64,000 nt of DNA. It comes from Leptospira_A soteropolitanensis. Its GTDB lineage: Bacteria; Spirochaetota; Leptospiria; Leptospirales; Leptospiraceae. Under the pieces are notes generated by a model. It did no database searches. It was given only the letters and a program-made list of their open reading frames with translations, and was not told where the DNA came from. Location: the NCBI RefSeq assembly GCF_026151335.1, contig NZ_JAMQPP010000008.1. One strand, 5' to 3'. Both the position numbers and the translations under genes were made by a program. This document shows, in pieces, positions 37,101-45,429 of this stretch (positions are counted from its first letter, which is position 1; every line of letters begins with the position of its first letter).

Positions 37101-39087
37101 GAGTTTTATATTCAGCGACAAACGAAGGAGTTTCAAAAACTGATGGTTTGCCTGGAGGCTCCAAATCAATATTCACTGGGATAGGTATGATCGAATCCAG
37201 AATATCGTTAGATTCATTATACTTACGTAAATCAGAAAGTGCTTTTGCTTTCAGATACAGTAAAGTAATCATGTACTGAGATATATTTTTTGCTTCCGGT
37301 TCAGAAAGAAGCAAGTTCAAATGAGAAATTAGTGTTTCGCTATTTCGATTTTCTGATAACTTCTGAATCACATCTTCCAAAAGGTAACGAAGGTCTCTTT
37401 TTTTATCATTAGAAAAGGGAATAGAAGGACTTGCCAAATAACGACTTTTTTCTTTTTCCCATTCCAGAATCATTTCATGATATAACGAAGACAACTTTAA
37501 CGAATTTGGCTTAAATTCATGACCGCCTAACCTTCGCTTAATTTCATCTATCTGATGGTAATCCGGAAATCTTTCATAAATCAACTTCAAAACATCAAAA
37601 GCGAGGATCCCTTTTTTTTCTTTTTCCAACTCATCGGCATATAAATGATACAAAGTTGCTTGTGCATCCTTAGTCCATTTTGTTTGTGGAACAGCTTGCA
37701 TTTCGTGAATTAGGTTAAATTTTTTATCCGAACGATTTGATTCTTCCCATTGCAAAAGCAACTGAGCAAAATAATTTCTGTTAGGCTCCGATTTTAGTTT
37801 GTTTCGATACGACTCAAAAAAAATTTTTGCCTCTTCTTTTTTTCCAACCCTAAGTAACGAGAAATACTTCAAAACTGCAATTCTTGCAGAATAAATCGGA
37901 AAAAGAATATCATCCGAATAAAACAATTCCACAGAATCTAATGCTAAAAAGTAAGCTTCTAAACTTTGTCCACTTGTAAAGGTTTTTGCATATTGGTATT
38001 GTTCGGTGATGTTTTGTTGTTTTGGAATGGCGCCATTTTCTGGAATAAAATAGATGTTGATCGCGTTAAAGTAGGAAGCAGAAAATAAAATAGAACCTCC
38101 ATTGAAATTTGAGTAACGAACGTCAAAATTGGAAGTTTCACCAGAAGATAATATCCTTTCTTCTTTCGTCTCTAAATTCATTATCACAAGGACACTGTGA
38201 TCCCTTTCATCAAGTTTCCCGTTCTGATTTGTATCTTTTCTGATAGAAGCGTAATATAAATTTTTAGATTTAGAATCTACTGTGGGAGAATAATCAAGAT
38301 AAGCATTTGTTGTGATCCTTTCAATGACAGAATTACTTAGATTAAAACTATATATTTCTCCCTTTGGATCTTCGAAGTAAGAAATAAAATAAATTGTGTT
38401 TCCATCAGAGGAAACATACGGAGAACTTGCGCCTTGAGAAGTTATCTGTGATATTTGATCAGGTTTTTCGACTTTCAATGCACAAAGGTTTGGTAAACCA
38501 GGAGTAAATCTATCCGAAACAAAGTAAATCGTCTTCCCGTCAGAAGACCAAACAGGATCGGTATCGATTATACCTTTTGTAAATTCTCCTTTATTATCTG
38601 CTTTGTTTGTTAGGTTAATAAAGTTATCATCTATGAATCGATTGCCTTTGAGTAATTCCCGAGTCCATTCTTCAATGTCCATCGGCAAAAGAATCAAATC
38701 TCCTTCTGAATCAAACTCTTCAGAAACAAATACCAAATATTTGCCATTTGGAGAGATGGAAGGTTTAGTTTCCGAGAATGGGTGATTTGTTACAGGTACA
38801 ACGACAGAACTCTTCAGATCTCGAAACCAAATATCAAAATTTCCTTTTTGATCTGTAGCATAAAATAAATATCTTCCATCTTTAGTGGTCGAATTATAAA
38901 TATTATTTCCGCGTTGAACCGTTAGCGGGAAAGGTTTGGATTGAGTCGGAGAAAAATAGTTTTTCGAAATAGCCGAATAGTCAAAATCGACATTCGTCAT
39001 CTTTACACTTTTTTGAAATAAAATACATTGAAAGAAAGTGAAGGAAAAAAAAAGAGCGAAAAAGGGAAACCGCCTGCTAGGTTTCAT
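31141..39087 (-). CDS. Giant lipoprotein: beta-propeller, TPR array and CHAT-like regions
   Basis: 2648 residues, among the largest proteins expected in such a genome. I start it at the ATG at 39087: it overlaps the upstream TGA (ATGA) with GGGAG in place, rather than at the earlier ATG. A signal peptide ends in FFQC, a lipobox. Residues 65-300 carry five PD40/TolB-like propeller blades (SSDGKTIYFVSD and similar) plus an EF-hand-like DTNQNGKLDERD. About 380-1600 and 1875-2350 are helical TPR-type repeats. Two regions (about 1620-1875 and 2360-2648) resemble CHAT domains, but no clear His-Cys dyad is visible. Likely a periplasm-facing or surface scaffold; function unknown. Confidence 0.75.
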   Translation of the reverse strand: MKPSRRFPFFALFFSFTFFQCILFQKSVKMTNVDFDYSAISKNYFSPTQSKPFPLTVQRGNNIYNSTTKDGRYLFYATDQKGNFDIWFRDLKSSVVVPVTNHPFSETKPSISPNGKYLVFVSEEFDSEGDLILLPMDIEEWTRELLKGNRFIDDNFINLTNKADNKGEFTKGIIDTDPVWSSDGKTIYFVSDRFTPGLPNLCALKVEKPDQISQITSQGASSPYVSSDGNTIYFISYFEDPKGEIYSFNLSNSVIERITTNAYLDYSPTVDSKSKNLYYASIRKDTNQNGKLDERDHSVLVIMNLETKEERILSSGETSNFDVRYSNFNGGSILFSASYFNAINIYFIPENGAIPKQQNITEQYQYAKTFTSGQSLEAYFLALDSVELFYSDDILFPIYSARIAVLKYFSLLRVGKKEEAKIFFESYRNKLKSEPNRNYFAQLLLQWEESNRSDKKFNLIHEMQAVPQTKWTKDAQATLYHLYADELEKEKKGILAFDVLKLIYERFPDYHQIDEIKRRLGGHEFKPNSLKLSSLYHEMILEWEKEKSRYLASPSIPFSNDKKRDLRYLLEDVIQKLSENRNSETLISHLNLLLSEPEAKNISQYMITLLYLKAKALSDLRKYNESNDILDSIIPIPVNIDLEPPGKPSVFETPSFVAEYKTPILLRANLLKYYNQKAAGNTTDALRNLKIYLEFYDPILGVDLGEEDIQSAFFYFENKAVEFERIGDLLQSSFHYFFNNQNMFLVKTRNLYLDSLYKEYAIYYQRKMVDTIFRFGKKIREEEERAILNQLNILSKDKLNVVGNLSGVTSILTDNELLRGVVDIKDFEKIEVLSEKALSWTELYYKQAVPRARPYLDLATLYGYSYYLINKYVTFESYYYSTGTMTDVRKTEILENFKRAELELRWIIYADPTHYDAYQLLGWLYQYVDLIKMQKNVKSGKIDSEVYENLYKKYFPDKNLEANIELYNQILVFLGEDYRDRKVISDLNLNLGNNYFLLSNFPKANESYRKVEDVSLFLSVKNQFEGYKQEAIYRFNYGKSLIYQGQYKKASEQFSKSIDIYFKNEYYQAINEHASDPNSITLGKLNSIRSKLALLFSLKGLSELESTNFEDAIVSFQTAIAYNKDVKFINPVNLANYLAIAFQKSGRFRDSYQMLGVAEFEYKSNQESILQRYKNWSFWNVIFGDNLRVIGDGRFPGEFPNDFKYLLTLGIRIENHIEQEEYSAALSEIKVRNDLITSKDLDDTIIGKNILAKSRQVEAQIYQRSELQEEAIHHYKELADILLGNPTSKGLEKVFQNYASSVFALQESSVYPLETKRKLLNQFLLQMESWKEKEMVDCSDAPFVCSNRFRMDTPKFDIVYGTALYYDSLLLEKEGKDYHTTLAKAAEILESPGLVDPKIIGLSNDPVSRQSRVRIQLNLYTIYMKLGDKFLAEKKWKEASELAYEFRLDEEMFWANAQRFKWEQSQSISERNTNYLSYGKEAIQTYQTNLSVRLFSPKYRLVDFLETYSESQLETQQTKNIVNHWENFRSLELFRDLISAQFEFEDSKSNLYYQDLIKWMKGYRKLTNLISEKALKREPVLNSLKQQTAEIQNLDRIIEKLKNVSPERSAFLEPKRLGKEEFFDGWVGIYPTNESLYFFQAQQGKLQTSICKSISDISECIPNRNGFTPKIQIIGQKANGALIRNIVKQYHKVNSYPVILFDRSHNDLFAERNERRLKWVTIYGDVEKNKEGKNVRSLSSGSLGVYLFDTDYLVSKRSIEKQSSLFGDEKSHVFPLREIFQGSGTEISVIGLDDSNFNTQKQWNLLSKLYEVLRSKRIQNIVSYPPLQGEDYSSMRLDNFAKDSNRLLIGNWKEFAISKDGLDEKAKEFIRLGFQKEKTKEFTDSYESYYTASTLLDDDDMVLPSLELKLAKLKTEIFPNVPRISIFKPLWLKYAKSSFQNQIRYEYLVSCLSSKDREDCKYSSSDFIGKDKDSYLGALEFYNQLRSGNVKDISQKNDLRSKMETTEDPFLQAYRLGTLYIQNYMFYEAESETNKLSQLAKTAKEKSVVKNRILEIYFHKGFLLGDKSIYLTPLTSTSAYNYGFKKDWKNFDEKILSRDFTKFGYSDSIYDSYRLKLYSAWKEQLQNGYFEAMSLTPEYLTSGESVLTKLSHLNRTLFFHLLLSSVPFQKNKEVNSLVELLVSEELKEGRSYRTLFFRLELAKALLLRGEWEMADLLISKIQSLDKDLGAGNQFWQERWSDLQWKRDFIKNQSSIVSLPSPFLKFFQEAKSKKPEEYISLLNEFNKKNRGEYLSPELREEYEFLFYFLLQQSLEKNSSESFFDLAVAREIFRFTSNHFSNNELYVKHIPYFESYSERLKKKMVGKQEFHGIFDLGKKTYLLSFASGKSLGREMFSDNKSIYRESVKYFRSAESDSQEVILRESLADKYRTSLRLNKVNRHYIYSSSLHAVVPMILPDTEFYSVASVSDFLSNPALKYNSISPKKPDVSVLGWKSSLENEINAGLTLWETNGKKDGSSPFNVDFAEIGWCQNNYLCISESPLFDATSRNVNTARIYANQRVGNSAQYTNDFSGVAYYLAKENPGLFVLHSGIQTGVHNLFFLKEFLKADDLPKPLHIRLTEGKDAARNSAIDDRYWIGYKLYTSAMIED

Positions 39088-39671
39088 TGCAATTTCTCCC
39101 ATCTACCAGAAGCAGTTTCAAAATATTCACCTGCAGTCACTGATTTATAATATTCTTCAACTAAGGACTGTTTATATTTCAGTAATTCTTCTTCCTTTTT
39201 GCCTTTTTTCTTTTGATTCAATACTTCTTTTTCCCAGATTGCCTTCCTAGATTCATTCAAATAAACAATCACATCTTCTACCCGTTTGCGTTTTGCAGGG
39301 ATTTCATATTGAGAATAGGTGGGTAAACTCAAACCCAACGGATTCAATTTAATAAAACCAGATGGAGTTTCTCCAACTATACCGTGCAATTTGTATTGTT
39401 TAACTTCAGGCAACAAGTAATTTAAACGTATTCTATGCGCCCTAATCTCTGGATCAGTATCGTCACCGGCAGATTTTTCACGATTAGACCTACCGTTAGA
39501 TGATGATTGAATGGATGCTATTAACCAACCTTCTTTCTCCAACTCACGATCTTCTCCCACCATTTGTTTTTCGGCCGCAGTTTGGGCGTTGGTAATGGTG
39601 ATCGGCGGAACTTTTAAATCAACAATGGACTTACACCCTATCATTAAAAATAAAAAAATAATACGCTTCAT
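39084..39671 (-). CDS. YdbL-like (DUF1318) lipoprotein with YnbE-like N-terminus
   Basis: The start at 39671 (MKRIIFLFLMIGC) has GAGGT upstream and a lipobox LMIG-C; a longer in-frame start would overlap the AsmA-like gene. The C-terminal half matches E. coli YdbL element by element: GIVGETPSGFIKL, YLNESRKAIWEKE and AGEYFETASGRWEKL. The short stretch after the cysteine (VDLKVPPITITNAQ) resembles the lipoprotein YnbE, so the protein may combine both roles. It follows the YdbH-like gene by 7 bp and overlaps the giant lipoprotein gene by 4 bp. Confidence 0.8.
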   Translation of the reverse strand: MKRIIFLFLMIGCKSIVDLKVPPITITNAQTAAEKQMVGEDRELEKEGWLIASIQSSSNGRSNREKSAGDDTDPEIRAHRIRLNYLLPEVKQYKLHGIVGETPSGFIKLNPLGLSLPTYSQYEIPAKRKRVEDVIVYLNESRKAIWEKEVLNQKKKGKKEEELLKYKQSLVEEYYKSVTAGEYFETASGRWEKLQ

Positions 39672-39678
39672 AAATACC

Positions 39679-42600
39679 TCACTCTTGGTATGTTTGGATT
39701 TCGCTTTGCGCACGTTTCAAAAAGTTTGCGAGTGGCATTCGCTGTTGAGAAATTTTACCATCTTCAAGATTAATTAACAAAGACAATAAGGATCGATTAA
39801 AGTATACATCTGCATATACCAAACCCTTAGAAAGAGAAACATCAATCTTATTGATTGAATAACTATCCGTTATACGATCGATAAGGAAATTCTGCGGAGA
39901 AATAACATTTAATGCACTTTTACCAAAATCTCGGCCTATCTGAAAGATTGAAAAAAATAAATCCAAATTTGCAACTGGCTCACTCAAGTCTCTCAAAGAT
40001 ATATTAAGATCTGCCTTTAATTTTCCATCATCAATTTTATCTCGCACCTTGGGAGCCATCAATTGTTTTAAATCAATGTCTCTAATCAGGAAGTTTCCAC
40101 GAAATTCCATAGATTTAGGATCTAAATTACCTAAATTAAAAATTATGTTTTTTCCTAAAACCAATCCATCCAATGAATAGGATCTCAAAGATTCTATGTT
40201 TGCATAATTTTCTTTATATTCAATAAATGCTGAAAGTCCCGGACCATCTTTCTGTCTTTTAACATATTCAAACGGTAAATTAGGAATGTTTGGGTGTGTT
40301 CCTAGAACCTGCCGAATGGTTAAGTTGGGCGTATTGCTTCGGCCATAATTTTTAATAAATATTGATTTATCTCCAACGATCAAACTATCTTCATTACTTC
40401 TCGCCAAATTATGTTGAATCGGTATTTTTGCAGCGACATCCTCTAATACATAAGCCTTACAATTTTCTCCAGGACACTTTTGGTTGGTATAAGAAAGAAG
40501 AGGAACTTTTGAATGAAATTCACCATTAATGTCATAATCTCGAATTGATAAATTTAACCCTAAATCACCTTGAAAACTAAGACCCTTGGCTAAATATTGT
40601 TGGCTTTGGGACATTAAACCAAAATTTAAATCCAAATTCCCAAAATAAGGACCTAACGGTGGTTTTGGTTTCGAAGTTTTATTCAACTTTCCATTTACTG
40701 CTAAGTTAAAGATGCCACCAAATGCATTCATTCTAAAAGTGTTTATGATAATTTCGTTTGTATCTGCACCAACTAAAGAAAGATCTGTAGTTAATTTTAG
40801 ATCTTTAATTTCCAAACCTGGTAACTCGGCGCGTAAGTCCGCATTTATTTTTTTTGTAGAGCCCGATGCAGAATAACGTGCACTCAGTTTTAAGATTGGA
40901 TGATTTCCTAGAAGATTCTGAATTGGCGAAACTTTTTCCTTTAAAACTAACGGAAGTATCAGAAGTAAATTCGGTGTATAAACATGCAAACCTAACGGCT
41001 GTATACTTGCAACTAGGTTAGGACCTGTATGTATATTTCCTTTTATATCTAACTCTAAAGCCTTATTCCCTGTAATTGTTTTTTGTTCTAACTTTAAATC
41101 GGAAATTTTTACTTCTGAAAGACCAAAAGGACGATCAAATACTAAAGTCGCATTTAAATCTAATCCTAGATAAGAAGAAGGAGATCTAGAACGATCCAGT
41201 TGGTATCGGAAACCTTCTATTTTTGCTTTGTCATGAACGAGTAAGGATACAAAAGACTCACCAGTAACTCCAAGATCCATTTGAAGTTTACCACCGAGTC
41301 CTGAAGCATATTCACCTAACTGTAATTTATCGACACCTACTTTAAAATCCAAACCTGCAGATTCAGAATATTCACCAGATAATGATAAAAAAGCGCCATT
41401 ATAATCAATATGAGAAGGTGAAATCTTTAAAGATTTTATGTAAGGAAATGGTTTTGCTGCAGATAAAGGTCTTGTGTCTGCAAAATTCATTTGCGAACTG
41501 ATATCTAAAAATACGGATGGTAGAGAGTGAGACTTCGCCTTTCCTATTTTTAAATTTAACTGGGATGTTCTTAATTTTAAATTTGCAAATGCATTTTTCC
41601 AATCGCCGCGAATCCCCGTACCTTCCAAAGAAAGTTCTCCCGACAATTTCATTTCAGGAACGATACCTTTCAGTTGGTCAATTGACTTCTGAATGGAAGT
41701 TAGCTGCACATTAGATTTTCCAACAACAATATCTACTTTGGGAGTTTCATTAGAAACCTCTTTGACAGAACCAGACAAACTTACCCATGATTGTCCTAAA
41801 ACTTTTAGATCAAACTGGTTGATCCCTACTTGGTCTAGTTGATTGTCATAATGAATATCAGATAACAGACGTAATCCGAATGGCACAGGTTTTCCTCTTA
41901 CTTCGAGTAAAAGATCATCCTTCCCAATATCAGTTGTAAACAAAAACATCTCAGGTGAAACAGTTCGATCCCATTCAAATCGCAAAGAAAGGGGAATGGT
42001 TTGTTTCCATTTAAGTTCCTCTGAATCTAAATTTAATGGTATTGGTTTGGCTGTATTGAGAGATAATAAGATATGATCGATCTGATTAAGTAGCGAAAGA
42101 TCAAAAGGGATCGAAGTAAATCGATTGGTCACCAATTCCGTTTGTAGTGAAAGATCATCGACGGAAAAAAAATGTAAACTACCCGTATCACGTTTCAACT
42201 GGAATGCAACCGTATCCAAATTGAGATACGCGCTGGCCTGTAACGGAAGATAGGTTTTGATTTCCGTTAATGGTGGTTTGGATTCTAAAGGAGGTTCTTC
42301 TGGGAGAGATACAGAAGGTTTAACTAGGGAGGCAATGTTCCATTTCCCCAATCGCTCTTCTATATAAATCTTGGCATCTTGAAGTCCAATTTCTGTAATT
42401 TTAATTTTTCCCAATATAAGAAGAGGAAGATTGTAACGAAGGCGAATCCGCCGAGCTTCTGCCAAAGGAGTATTTTCAAAAGGAAGCCCTGGGTATAGGC
42501 GAAAGTGATCGATCTCAATTCCAAAGAAAAGTGAGAAACAACGGAAATCTCCTTCCATTTTTCCCATAGTGAAATGGGAAAAAAGTTTAGGAACCAACAG

Positions 42601-42711
42601 GTCTGCGGTAAAGACATTGAATATAGACTTGTAGAGGAGGAAAAGAACGAGAAACCCGCGAAAGGTTTTTGTTTTGGCGACTCCTAAACTTACCTTCAGG
42701 ATTGGATTCAT
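39679..42711 (-). CDS. AsmA/YdbH-like envelope protein (1010 aa)
   Basis: One TM helix near the N-terminus (GFLVLFLLYKSIFNVFTADLL), then about 950 residues of beta-strand-rich, amphipathic sequence with the AsmA-family opening (FFGIEIDHFRLYPGLPFENTPLAEARRIRLRYNLPLLILGKIKITEIGLQDA-like pattern, here split). Such proteins form a hydrophobic groove spanning the periplasm to carry phospholipids between membranes. The neighbour with a YdbL-like domain makes YdbH the closest parallel, because E. coli has ydbH-ynbE-ydbL in one operon. Inner-membrane anchoring is inferred from the TM helix; the lipid cargo is inference from the family. Confidence 0.72.
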   Translation of the reverse strand: MNPILKVSLGVAKTKTFRGFLVLFLLYKSIFNVFTADLLVPKLFSHFTMGKMEGDFRCFSLFFGIEIDHFRLYPGLPFENTPLAEARRIRLRYNLPLLILGKIKITEIGLQDAKIYIEERLGKWNIASLVKPSVSLPEEPPLESKPPLTEIKTYLPLQASAYLNLDTVAFQLKRDTGSLHFFSVDDLSLQTELVTNRFTSIPFDLSLLNQIDHILLSLNTAKPIPLNLDSEELKWKQTIPLSLRFEWDRTVSPEMFLFTTDIGKDDLLLEVRGKPVPFGLRLLSDIHYDNQLDQVGINQFDLKVLGQSWVSLSGSVKEVSNETPKVDIVVGKSNVQLTSIQKSIDQLKGIVPEMKLSGELSLEGTGIRGDWKNAFANLKLRTSQLNLKIGKAKSHSLPSVFLDISSQMNFADTRPLSAAKPFPYIKSLKISPSHIDYNGAFLSLSGEYSESAGLDFKVGVDKLQLGEYASGLGGKLQMDLGVTGESFVSLLVHDKAKIEGFRYQLDRSRSPSSYLGLDLNATLVFDRPFGLSEVKISDLKLEQKTITGNKALELDIKGNIHTGPNLVASIQPLGLHVYTPNLLLILPLVLKEKVSPIQNLLGNHPILKLSARYSASGSTKKINADLRAELPGLEIKDLKLTTDLSLVGADTNEIIINTFRMNAFGGIFNLAVNGKLNKTSKPKPPLGPYFGNLDLNFGLMSQSQQYLAKGLSFQGDLGLNLSIRDYDINGEFHSKVPLLSYTNQKCPGENCKAYVLEDVAAKIPIQHNLARSNEDSLIVGDKSIFIKNYGRSNTPNLTIRQVLGTHPNIPNLPFEYVKRQKDGPGLSAFIEYKENYANIESLRSYSLDGLVLGKNIIFNLGNLDPKSMEFRGNFLIRDIDLKQLMAPKVRDKIDDGKLKADLNISLRDLSEPVANLDLFFSIFQIGRDFGKSALNVISPQNFLIDRITDSYSINKIDVSLSKGLVYADVYFNRSLLSLLINLEDGKISQQRMPLANFLKRAQSEIQTYQE

Positions 42712-42732
42712 TAGTAGAATCGCCTCTAGCGA

Positions 42733-43074
42733 TTAATATTCGAAGGAGTCTTCGGCCTCTTCCAGAGTTTTATAGATCTCGAAAACACTAGAAAGTTTCG
42801 TGATTTCCATGAGATTCTCGATATCGGAATTTAAGTTCGCAAATACAAGTCTACCATTCAGGCCATCAATATGTTTGTAAATATTGAGAAATGTCCCTAA
42901 ACCAGCGGAATTGATAAAAGGAACCTTTTTCAAATCGATGATAAATTTTGGGACTTGGCCTTTTTTGATGTACTGTTCAATCTTTTCAGACAGTTCAAAC
43001 TCATTTCCGGCTTTGATGGCACCTTCAATTTTAATGATGTGCACGTCGTTTTTGCTAGTAACTTTGATTTTCAT
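42733..43074 (-). CDS. STAS-domain anti-sigma-factor antagonist
   Basis: A single STAS domain of 113 residues, as in SpoIIAA/RsbV. Visible: HIIKIEGAIKAGNEFEL, then FIIDLKKVPFINSAGLGTFL with the phosphorylatable serine in INSAGLG, and VFANLNSDIENLMEITKL. It would be phosphorylated by an anti-sigma kinase and reactivated by an RsbU-type phosphatase such as the one at 12.0-13.4 kb. It lies 63 bp downstream of the sigma-like gene on the same strand, which may be its functional partner. Confidence 0.92.
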   Translation of the reverse strand: MKIKVTSKNDVHIIKIEGAIKAGNEFELSEKIEQYIKKGQVPKFIIDLKKVPFINSAGLGTFLNIYKHIDGLNGRLVFANLNSDIENLMEITKLSSVFEIYKTLEEAEDSFEY

Positions 43075-43137
43075 AACCCTTCGGAAGGTGGTGTTGCCAT
43101 TAAATTCCTTCGATTTTACCGAATGTAAAGCAAATTT

Positions 43138-43956
43138 TTATGCATAGTGTAATAATTCTTTACCGGCTTTTCGAAGTTCATGTTTTCCCTGTGACAAATG
43201 ATTGCGAACTGCCTTTCTAGAAAGGCCTAACAACTTTGCTATCTCACGTTCGGATAAAAAACTACGATCACAGGCTCTTGTGCGTCTGAGAATCCAGATT
43301 TTCTTTTGTTTTATATACCAATTTCTGCGATTTGAATCGGTCACTTCGTAAAGTTTTCTGGTATACCGAGTGATCATTCCAGAAAGACGAGTTAACAGTT
43401 GGCGTTGGCGAAAACGTTTCTCTTCTAATTCTCGAAAGAAAATTTCCACATCATGATTGGTTTCGCGTAACTTCCAAAGAAGAAGTTGGTTTAAGTTCTG
43501 TTTCATCGGCAAATCAAACTGTAAGGACAGAACCAATGCTGTTAACGTTGGAAGTTTTTCTAATTCAGCTTTTACGGGATGGGATTCTTCCCAATTTTCC
43601 GAAGGAACTTCCTCATTGGCAGGTTGGTCATAGTTCCACAATTGTAAATATAGTTCTCCAGTATCCGTAATCTCTGTTTTACGAAACCGATTCCGATATT
43701 GGTTAAAAGCATAAGTCACAAAAAAACCAAGAACATTAGTGATATGATAATTTAGGCTTAAGTCCCACATTTTTGTGAATACTTCTAAAATTGTGACCAC
43801 CATTTCACAACTCTCGTCTTCGGTAATTTTTCTCTTTTTGGCCAACCGATCAACCATCCAGATAGGTAAATCGGTTTTTACAATATTGGGATCGTTTGTA
43901 AAACGAGCCTTCTCGATAAGTGGCAAAATCTTTTCATCTAATATTTTTGGCAACAT
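43138..43956 (-). CDS. Divergent sigma-factor-like protein (region 4 HTH)
   Basis: 272 residues, mostly helical and without membrane segments. The C-terminus (about residues 232-268) is a convincing sigma-region-4/LuxR-type helix-turn-helix: FLSEREIAKLLGLSRKAVRNHLSQGKHELRK (split here by one junction in its second half). The N-terminal 200 residues do not clearly match sigma region 2, so it may be a highly divergent sigma-70 relative or a different regulator. A STAS anti-anti-sigma gene follows, which makes a sigma-related role plausible. No Shine-Dalgarno precedes the ATG. Confidence 0.55.
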   Translation of the reverse strand: MLPKILDEKILPLIEKARFTNDPNIVKTDLPIWMVDRLAKKRKITEDESCEMVVTILEVFTKMWDLSLNYHITNVLGFFVTYAFNQYRNRFRKTEITDTGELYLQLWNYDQPANEEVPSENWEESHPVKAELEKLPTLTALVLSLQFDLPMKQNLNQLLLWKLRETNHDVEIFFRELEEKRFRQRQLLTRLSGMITRYTRKLYEVTDSNRRNWYIKQKKIWILRRTRACDRSFLSEREIAKLLGLSRKAVRNHLSQGKHELRKAGKELLHYA

Positions 43957-44046
43957 GGGAGGAATTTATAATGCACCCACAAAATATTGAAACCAGATTT
44001 CTTCCCAATAGGAGCGTAGATTTTCTGTTATGTGAACTTCGAAAGT

Positions 44047-45426
44047 TCAACTATGAACTTTTATATTTTTTTTCCCTATGAGTAAGACAGATACAGATAG
44101 AATGATATGAATTAAGTTAAAGAATACAAATGGTAAAAAAGAAATGACTGAAACTCCAAGCGATGTAGACATAAAGGCACCGCAACTATTCCAAGGAATG
44201 AGTGGCGAAGTTATGGTTCCAGAATCCTCCAAGGCGCGAGAGATATCCTTCTCTGGAATTCCTTTTTCTTCCGCAAGACTACGAAAAGCCCTTGCAGGAA
44301 CTACTAATGATAAATATTGGTCGGCCGTTACCATATTCAAAAGAAAGGAAGTTCCCATCGTAGATAACAAAATATCCCACCTGTCGTTTGCCCAGTTTTT
44401 GATTTGTATTAATATTTCTGCAAGGTATCCGTAGCCTTCCACAACGGCGCCAAACCAAACAGCGGCGAGGATCAATATTTCTGTGGGTAAAATAGCAACG
44501 ACTCCTCCTCCACTCAAAAAACGATCTAAAACAACGTTGCCTGAATGGGATTCAAATCCGTAAACCAACGTCTTTATGATATCAAAAGGCAATCCAAACT
44601 CTTTAACACTAAAAGCAATGGCAGAAACAATCCCTAGTGCTAGTGATATTCGAATGTGTATTTTTAAAAGGGCAGAACCAAAAACTAATACTACCGGAAT
44701 GAATTTTAACCAAGAAATTTGTTTCGTGGTGTCCAATAAAAATTGATTTGATTGTAATGTTGAATTTTGGAATTGATTGAGATCCCAAACAAATAAATTC
44801 AAAATATAAAAACAAAAAATTGCGATCGCAAAACTAATACAAGTTGTCTTTAGCATATGCCTTATGTGTGACCAAATAGGAACATGCGTTAAACTAGAAG
44901 CCAAATTAGTTGTATCAGATAAGGGAGAAAGTTTATCTCCAAAATAACATCCGCTCACAATAGCACCAGCAGCCATTGAGGGAGGAAAAGAAATCACTTC
45001 TGCTACACCCATAAGTGCTACGCCAAGTGTTCCCGCCGTGGTCCATGAGGAACCAGAAACCATTGCTGCGATTGCTGCAACGATTGCCAAGGATGGAAGA
45101 AAATAATCTGGCTGTAAAAATAGTATTCCTGCTTGGATCATAACGAGTAACACACCTGCATAAGCCCACGATGCAATGAGCATTCCTACAAAAAAAAGAA
45201 TTTCCATTGCCGGCAATACAGAGAGAAAATTTTTACGAAAGGCAGACTTCAAAAAAAGGAGTTTTCTATCCCGCCTTTGCAAAAAAGATAAAAACCCCGC
45301 AACAAACAAAGCCATAGGATGTGGGTATGGTATTTGCCAAATAAACCGAAAGAATAGAATGGAAAGAATTAAATAAAGAAGCGGAGAAAGAGAGAAAAAA
45401 ATCGAATGCGTTTTTTCTCTCTCCAT
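44047..45426 (-). CDS. NhaC-family Na+/H+ antiporter
   Basis: 459 residues with about 11-12 TM helices. Family marks include AAIAAMVSGSSWTTAGTLGVALMGVAEVI, GAIVSGCYFGDKLSPLSDTTNLASSLT and the late NMVTADQYLSLVVPARAFR. The DKLSPLSDTT motif is typical of NhaC antiporters, which exchange Na+ for H+, sometimes coupled to malate/lactate. It starts 3 bp after the stop of the Nramp-like transporter gene, so both are cotranscribed. Confidence 0.9.
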   Translation of the reverse strand: MEREKTHSIFFSLSPLLYLILSILFFRFIWQIPYPHPMALFVAGFLSFLQRRDRKLLFLKSAFRKNFLSVLPAMEILFFVGMLIASWAYAGVLLVMIQAGILFLQPDYFLPSLAIVAAIAAMVSGSSWTTAGTLGVALMGVAEVISFPPSMAAGAIVSGCYFGDKLSPLSDTTNLASSLTHVPIWSHIRHMLKTTCISFAIAIFCFYILNLFVWDLNQFQNSTLQSNQFLLDTTKQISWLKFIPVVLVFGSALLKIHIRISLALGIVSAIAFSVKEFGLPFDIIKTLVYGFESHSGNVVLDRFLSGGGVVAILPTEILILAAVWFGAVVEGYGYLAEILIQIKNWANDRWDILLSTMGTSFLLNMVTADQYLSLVVPARAFRSLAEEKGIPEKDISRALEDSGTITSPLIPWNSCGAFMSTSLGVSVISFLPFVFFNLIHIILSVSVLLIGKKNIKVHS

Positions 45427-45429
45427 ACT

